DNA of 64,000 nucleotides. It comes from Pogostemon cablin (lineage: Eukaryota > Streptophyta > Magnoliopsida > Lamiales > Lamiaceae). Positions within the stretch are counted from its first letter, which is position 1. Each line of letters starts with the position of its first letter. A model generated the notes under the pieces. That model worked only from the letters and a program-made list of their open reading frames with translations, had not been told where the DNA came from and searched no databases. The stretch lies in assembly GCA_023678885.1 (NCBI GenBank), contig CM043001.1, positions 630,001 through 694,000 of the forward strand, given 5' to 3'. Below are positions 60,274 through 64,000 of this stretch, piece by piece. Both the position numbers and the translations under genes were made by a program.

Positions 60274-61380
60274 CACTGTGAATATGACGTTAAAGATCAG
60301 TTCAAAAGTGGGATACACACCTCTACAGAGATTATCGAAATAAAAAATATGCAGTTTAAGTTGTAATCCTTTTGAACATAAAAAAAGGATGATTCGAGGA
60401 CATAATCAAAAAGATGCTAATTTGTCTTAAACTTCAAAGTTAATTAAAATTATTTTATGAAGAAAGATGCTAATTTGTCTTCACTTCAGAATTAATGTTT
60501 CTTGATTGTTGTTTCCAATATTGTCTACTTGCATGGCAATGAAACAAGGATCTTGGCACTTTCGATGCCTCTTTTTAACACTACAAGTTCAAGGTTTGTC
60601 CCCTAGTAGTAGAATGCCACGTGGAACTCCATTACCACTTCAGAAATTGAGTCACAACACAAAAAATAGTTTGTGTATCTTCATTGCTAAATTTTGTAAG
60701 AAACTTTTTATCACTCTTGCTATTAGTTGTATGAATACGGCTTTCTTGTGCGATACAATGCAATATCAAACAACGTGTGTGATAAATTTATATTAAAAAA
60801 GTATATATTACTAATTTAGAGATTGTCCTTATAATTTATACTAGTATTGTTGTCACGTAATCAATTTTTTAATTCTCTATGTTTTTTTTCCTTCTTCTTC
60901 CACTCTTAAAATTGATTTTTTTTTTGCAATCCGTCAGAGGTTTAATTATACTATAAACAAAAAGGGTTACTTTTCAAAATGAGAAACTATTATTCAAGTT
61001 TAAATATTATTATTATATCATGAATTTTACACTCATGTTGGGATGAATAATATAAAAATTGAGTAATAGTTTATCATTAGAGTGATGGGGTAGTAGGGCA
61101 CTCCTTCATCCCATAATTAAATTTAGAATTATTGTTACTACATAATTCTAGAAAAATTGTTTTTTAAATAATTTTTCAGGATAATTTGATATTTTTTAAA
61201 TAATAAAAAATGACAACTTAGACCCGTCTTATTTTTTAGATTCATGGAATCGGATCTTTTATTAACTGGGTCAAATTATTTAAAATACGGAGTCTCTAAC
61301 CATAGCAATATGATTGTGATGTGTTCTGGTAAGTGGAACCCACCATTTCTCTCCTTCCATCCTATCACTTCCTACATTTC
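60274..61380. other. Intergenic DNA upstream of phytoene synthase
   Basis: Apart from the G-box at 60617, it is AT-rich with no gene recognised. Confidence 0.5.
60617..60624 (-). promoter_or_regulatory. G-box, distal
   Basis: A perfect CCACGTGG, about 540 bp upstream of the phytoene synthase start codon. Confidence 0.45.
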
Positions 61381-61740
61381 CCCTCTGACCCAAACTTTCT
61401 CTCTCTCACTCTCACTCTCACTTTCTTCTCTCTCTTGTCTGATCCAAACTTCTCTCTCACTCTTGAGACACCAACGGAGATTTCCTCAAGGATGCACCAG
61501 ATTGTATAAGGCCGATGAAGCTAGACGACACTTGGCGATTCCGGCAGCGGGATTAGGCGTCCGTGTCTTTGGCGGCGGCAGCGGAACTCGGTGGCTCGGT
61601 ATTTGTGGCTGATGGCGGGCAGATCCGGCGATGGACTGAGGCGGCTCGATGTTCGCGTCTTTGGCGGTAGCAGATGGAACAAGCCGTCGCACCGCTCGCT
61701 TTCCGGCCTTTCATATTATGCCTGAAGGGAGGGAAACAAC
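61381..61740 (+). promoter_or_regulatory. CT-rich tract and GC-rich island, possible transcription start region
   Basis: CTCTCACTCTCACTCTC-type repeats (61395-61470) are followed by a sharply GC-rich segment (61480-61700). This is the usual appearance of a plant 5' UTR or first exon on the plus strand. The open frames here are not recognised. It may belong to the small ORF at 62916. Confidence 0.35.
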
Positions 61741-62915
61741 TGTATTTTTCAAAGCTGCGACATTGGTAAAGCGAAGGTTACATTGATTTCTTACTGTTTG
61801 AAAAAAATGGTTTATTGTTTGAAAATTGTGTTGTTACCAACGAGAACCTTCGGTAGTATCATTATCAAAATATTCACATTTTACTGTGAAAAGTTTATTG
61901 TAGTAGTGAAGCTTGACTTGTGGCAGATTTTATGGCAGGGATATTGGGGACGCACGTGTGTGATATTTCTTTGTTTGGTTTGAGATAATGGGAACGCTTT
62001 ACTCTAACCCATCCCATTATCACTTCCGTTTAGATGGCAATGAAAAATGTGAGATACAGAGGGCTGATGATATAGGATAACTTGTAGTTTTGAGTTTATA
62101 TTTACTATAAATAAAGTAAATACTCAGTACCTTCTTCACATCATATGAGATGTAGAATTTATATACCTCACCCCCTTTAAATTACTTTCAACAATTTGTG
62201 GAAGAACACCACTTGTTGATGACTGTTTTACAGTTTAAAGCGACACCCACAAAATGTTTAGCTTAAATAATCAGGGATGTTCTTGCACTTGACTTGAACC
62301 ATTCCTGGTCTTTCCTCTGCTTTTATATGTATTGGCCCATCCTGGTGAAGTATGTTACACAACTTCAAATAATGGTTGTAAACAGATTATCTAATGTATA
62401 ACATATATCTAATAACATATACTTATTTGGGATCTCCTACTAGACCTGATAACTTCTGTCTAATAACATACTTATTTGGGATCTCCTACTAGACTTGATA
62501 ACTTCTGTCAGATATCTCTAATAATGTTTATGCATTGTTAATTAGAGGTTTTGGCTCAAGGGAGTTGATTTAGGCAAAAGATATTTTCAAACTGAATAGA
62601 GAACTTCTCAGAACTTAAGTTCAACTGACATCAAAACAATATCGGAAAATATTTAATTTAATTTAATTTAGCTGTTATATGATATGTTGGGTGATCAATT
62701 TGGATAAATGCATTGAAGGTCATATAAGGAGAAGTAAATCATATAGCTCAAGAATACTAAGAAGCTCAGCCATGAAAGCCATCCTTATGAATATGGATAT
62801 TTCCTCACCTTTTATTTGGTTTGCTCAATTTGAAGCATTATTTCATACAATAGAAATATTTATTTTCCTGAATTGTAGTATTTAAGATTGGTCGTGATAT
62901 TTAGATGGAATCTAA
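61741..62915. other. AT-rich DNA between the GC island and the small RGRPKK ORF
   Basis: No gene recognised. A 37-bp-class duplication with ACTTATTTGGGATCTCCTAC occurs twice (about 62421 and 62467). If one gene spans 61.5-63.1 kb, this is its intron. Confidence 0.45.
62421..62520 (+). repeat. Short direct duplication
   Basis: TTGGGATCTCCTACTAGAC(C/T)TGATAACTTCTGTC occurs twice with about 46-bp spacing. Confidence 0.75.
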
Positions 62916-63149
62916 ATGGATGATCTTGGAAGTGATGGAGAAGAAAAAATTCCAGCACAGAAGTGGAGGGGAAGACCAAAAAAATCACTTAAAGACGACA
63001 TATATGATTTTGAAGCTCAAAAAATAGAAGACGAAGACAACGAGAACACTATGGGGCTGTCCAATAAAGACACGAAAGATAAGACTGGGAAAAAAAAAGG
63101 AATGCCCAAGTTGAGTTGTGTGAAGTGTGACCATTTTGGCATTAATTAG
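62916..63149 (+). CDS. Small charged protein with AT-hook-like RGRPKK motif, probably partial
   Basis: A 77-residue open frame with an in-frame stop just upstream of the ATG. Near residue 18 it carries WRGRPKKSLKDDI, an AT-hook-like core (RGRP flanked by lysines) that would contact the minor groove of AT-rich DNA. An acidic segment follows (KIEDEDNEN), then a lysine-rich one (KDKTGKKKG). The order RGRPxK-LKDDI, acidic patch, SKD, GKKK matches a small plant-specific family of unknown function that is usually longer at both ends. A possible acceptor (ATATTTAG) lies at 62896-62903. The ORF may therefore be the second exon of a longer gene, or a decayed copy. Confidence 0.45.
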   Translation: MDDLGSDGEEKIPAQKWRGRPKKSLKDDIYDFEAQKIEDEDNENTMGLSNKDTKDKTGKKKGMPKLSCVKCDHFGIN

Positions 63150-63877
63150 GACATCCAAATTGACAATCCCTTGATTTTACTTTCAGTCACTTGGACCAGA
63201 TTATTCCTTCGCATATTTCATGAGAAGATCAGTTGGGGTGACTTGCGGGATGGATCACACTTCTATTGGGTTAATAGGAAGTGATAGACTTGGTCTACTC
63301 TCCGTAGTCCATGCATGTTATTATTAACAAATTTTTGGGTTATTCTTAATGTTGATTTGTTTATTTAATATTTATTTCTGAACATTTTTTGTATTTCTTC
63401 TATTTTGTCGAGTAATAGGACTTTTGGCGATTTCTACCTCATTTGTAATCCACCCCTTATGAATGGAATATTTTTTCTTCATCATTGGTAAGTCTCGTAA
63501 GGGCTTTCTGGTAATTTACCTTTACTTTATAGTATAAACTTCCGTTTTCTGTCGTGGGCTGTCACGTCTTAAGTCAGGCGTTACATGGACTAATCTGAGC
63601 CTTTCACCCTCTTTCGAAGTTGTAAAGTCCCGGTGTCCCAGCCGTTGGATCCTGGCCATTTTTGATCCATTATTTCCAGTAATAATAATACGTGTTGCCC
63701 TCCAGTCTTGTCAGACAGCTTCCGTTTTGGTTTTCAAAATTCAAATCTTTCGTATCCTTCGCATATATCCTTGCATCCCCCTTTAACTGCATCTCCCAAA
63801 ATTCTTGCCCTTTCTAAAATCTTCCTTATCTCTTTCTTCTGCTAAACCCTAGTTCTCACATTTTTCGTCAACAGAAA
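63150..63877 (+). other. Upstream region of the terminal partial gene
   Basis: No coding features. The last 60 bp contain an AAACCCTAG telo-box. Confidence 0.5.
63844..63852 (+). promoter_or_regulatory. Telo-box
   Basis: AAACCCTAG, 26 bp before the ATG at 63878. Telo-boxes are frequent near transcription starts of plant housekeeping and translation-related genes. Confidence 0.55.
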
Positions 63878-64000
63878 ATGTTCGATGAAGGCACTCTCCC
63901 CCTGCCTGATGTTCAGGAGGTGAACACTTCTGATTTCACGCCGGTGCGCCATGTGCGGCCCGGTGTCCGTAGTTCAAATTGTCTTCGCAGGATGCCGCAT
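63878..64000 (+). CDS. Start of an unidentified protein, cut by the window end
   Basis: An ATG in good context (AGAAAATG) opens 41 codons without a stop to the end of the window: MFDEGTLPLPDVQEVNTSDF, then TPVRHVRPGVRSSN. This stretch is more GC-rich than the region before it and is preceded by a pyrimidine-rich leader and a telo-box, which supports a real gene start. I do not recognise the family. Confidence 0.5.
   Translation, partial: MFDEGTLPLPDVQEVNTSDFTPVRHVRPGVRSSNCLRRMPH

Noticed and set aside
61486..61692. Minus-strand 68-codon frame in the GC island
   Set aside because: It is a compositional effect, with no recognised protein.
1..64000. tRNA, rRNA or microRNA genes
   Set aside because: No cloverleaf or rRNA sequence was noticed. 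The GGTATCAGAG words are retrotransposon primer sites. A tRNAscan/Infernal run would be decisive.

Overview
The window is nuclear DNA of a flowering plant, probably a eudicot. It is AT-rich, its genes have many GT-AG introns, and it carries plant-type LTR retrotransposons, a plant LINE and MITEs. The host genes are plant families: a GPI-anchored lipid transfer protein, a DUF538 protein, a SAGL1-type F-box/kelch protein, a PP2A catalytic subunit and phytoene synthase. I cannot name the species.

Bases 1-29,613 are a stack of transposons, most with readable ends. The oldest layer is a 5'-truncated, dead LINE (24374-29102, + strand). It is flanked by two diverged copies of one ~0.5-kb host segment (145-475 plus 24193-24373 on the left, 29103-29613 on the right). 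A Ty3/gypsy element of Tekay/Del type (476-24192, - strand, TTTCT target duplication) sits inside the left copy. An Athila-like Ty3 derivative (5932-19046, + strand, ACTCC) sits inside the Tekay RNase H region. A Ty1/copia element (9980-18185, + strand, GAAGT) sits inside the Athila 3' LTR. A Stowaway-type MITE (20585-20857, TA) interrupts the Tekay protease. A 1.6-kb insert of unknown class (~3832-5433) sits between Tekay RNase H and integrase. All transposon reading frames are broken.

Bases 29,614-64,000 are a gene-bearing region. In order: the lipid transfer protein gene (32414-33024, +), two MITE-like elements (34.06-34.74 kb), the DUF538 gene (35529-37559, +), the F-box/kelch gene (39348-42130, -), about 5 kb of AT-rich DNA, an unidentified remnant (47.2-47.8 kb, -), two adjacent tandem duplications of non-coding DNA (50.78-52.88 kb), an EMC1-like 5' fragment (about 52.85-53.03 kb, -), an 11-exon PP2A gene (53517-57667, +), a 6-exon phytoene synthase gene converging on it (58360-60078, -), a small RGRPKK protein ORF (62916-63149, +), and the start of a gene cut off by the window end (63878 onward, +).

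The host genes have unrelated roles: cell surface, protein turnover, phosphatase signalling and carotenoid entry. They look like ordinary neighbours, not a cluster. Exon boundaries were set by hand from splice sites and protein continuity, and no database search was possible.
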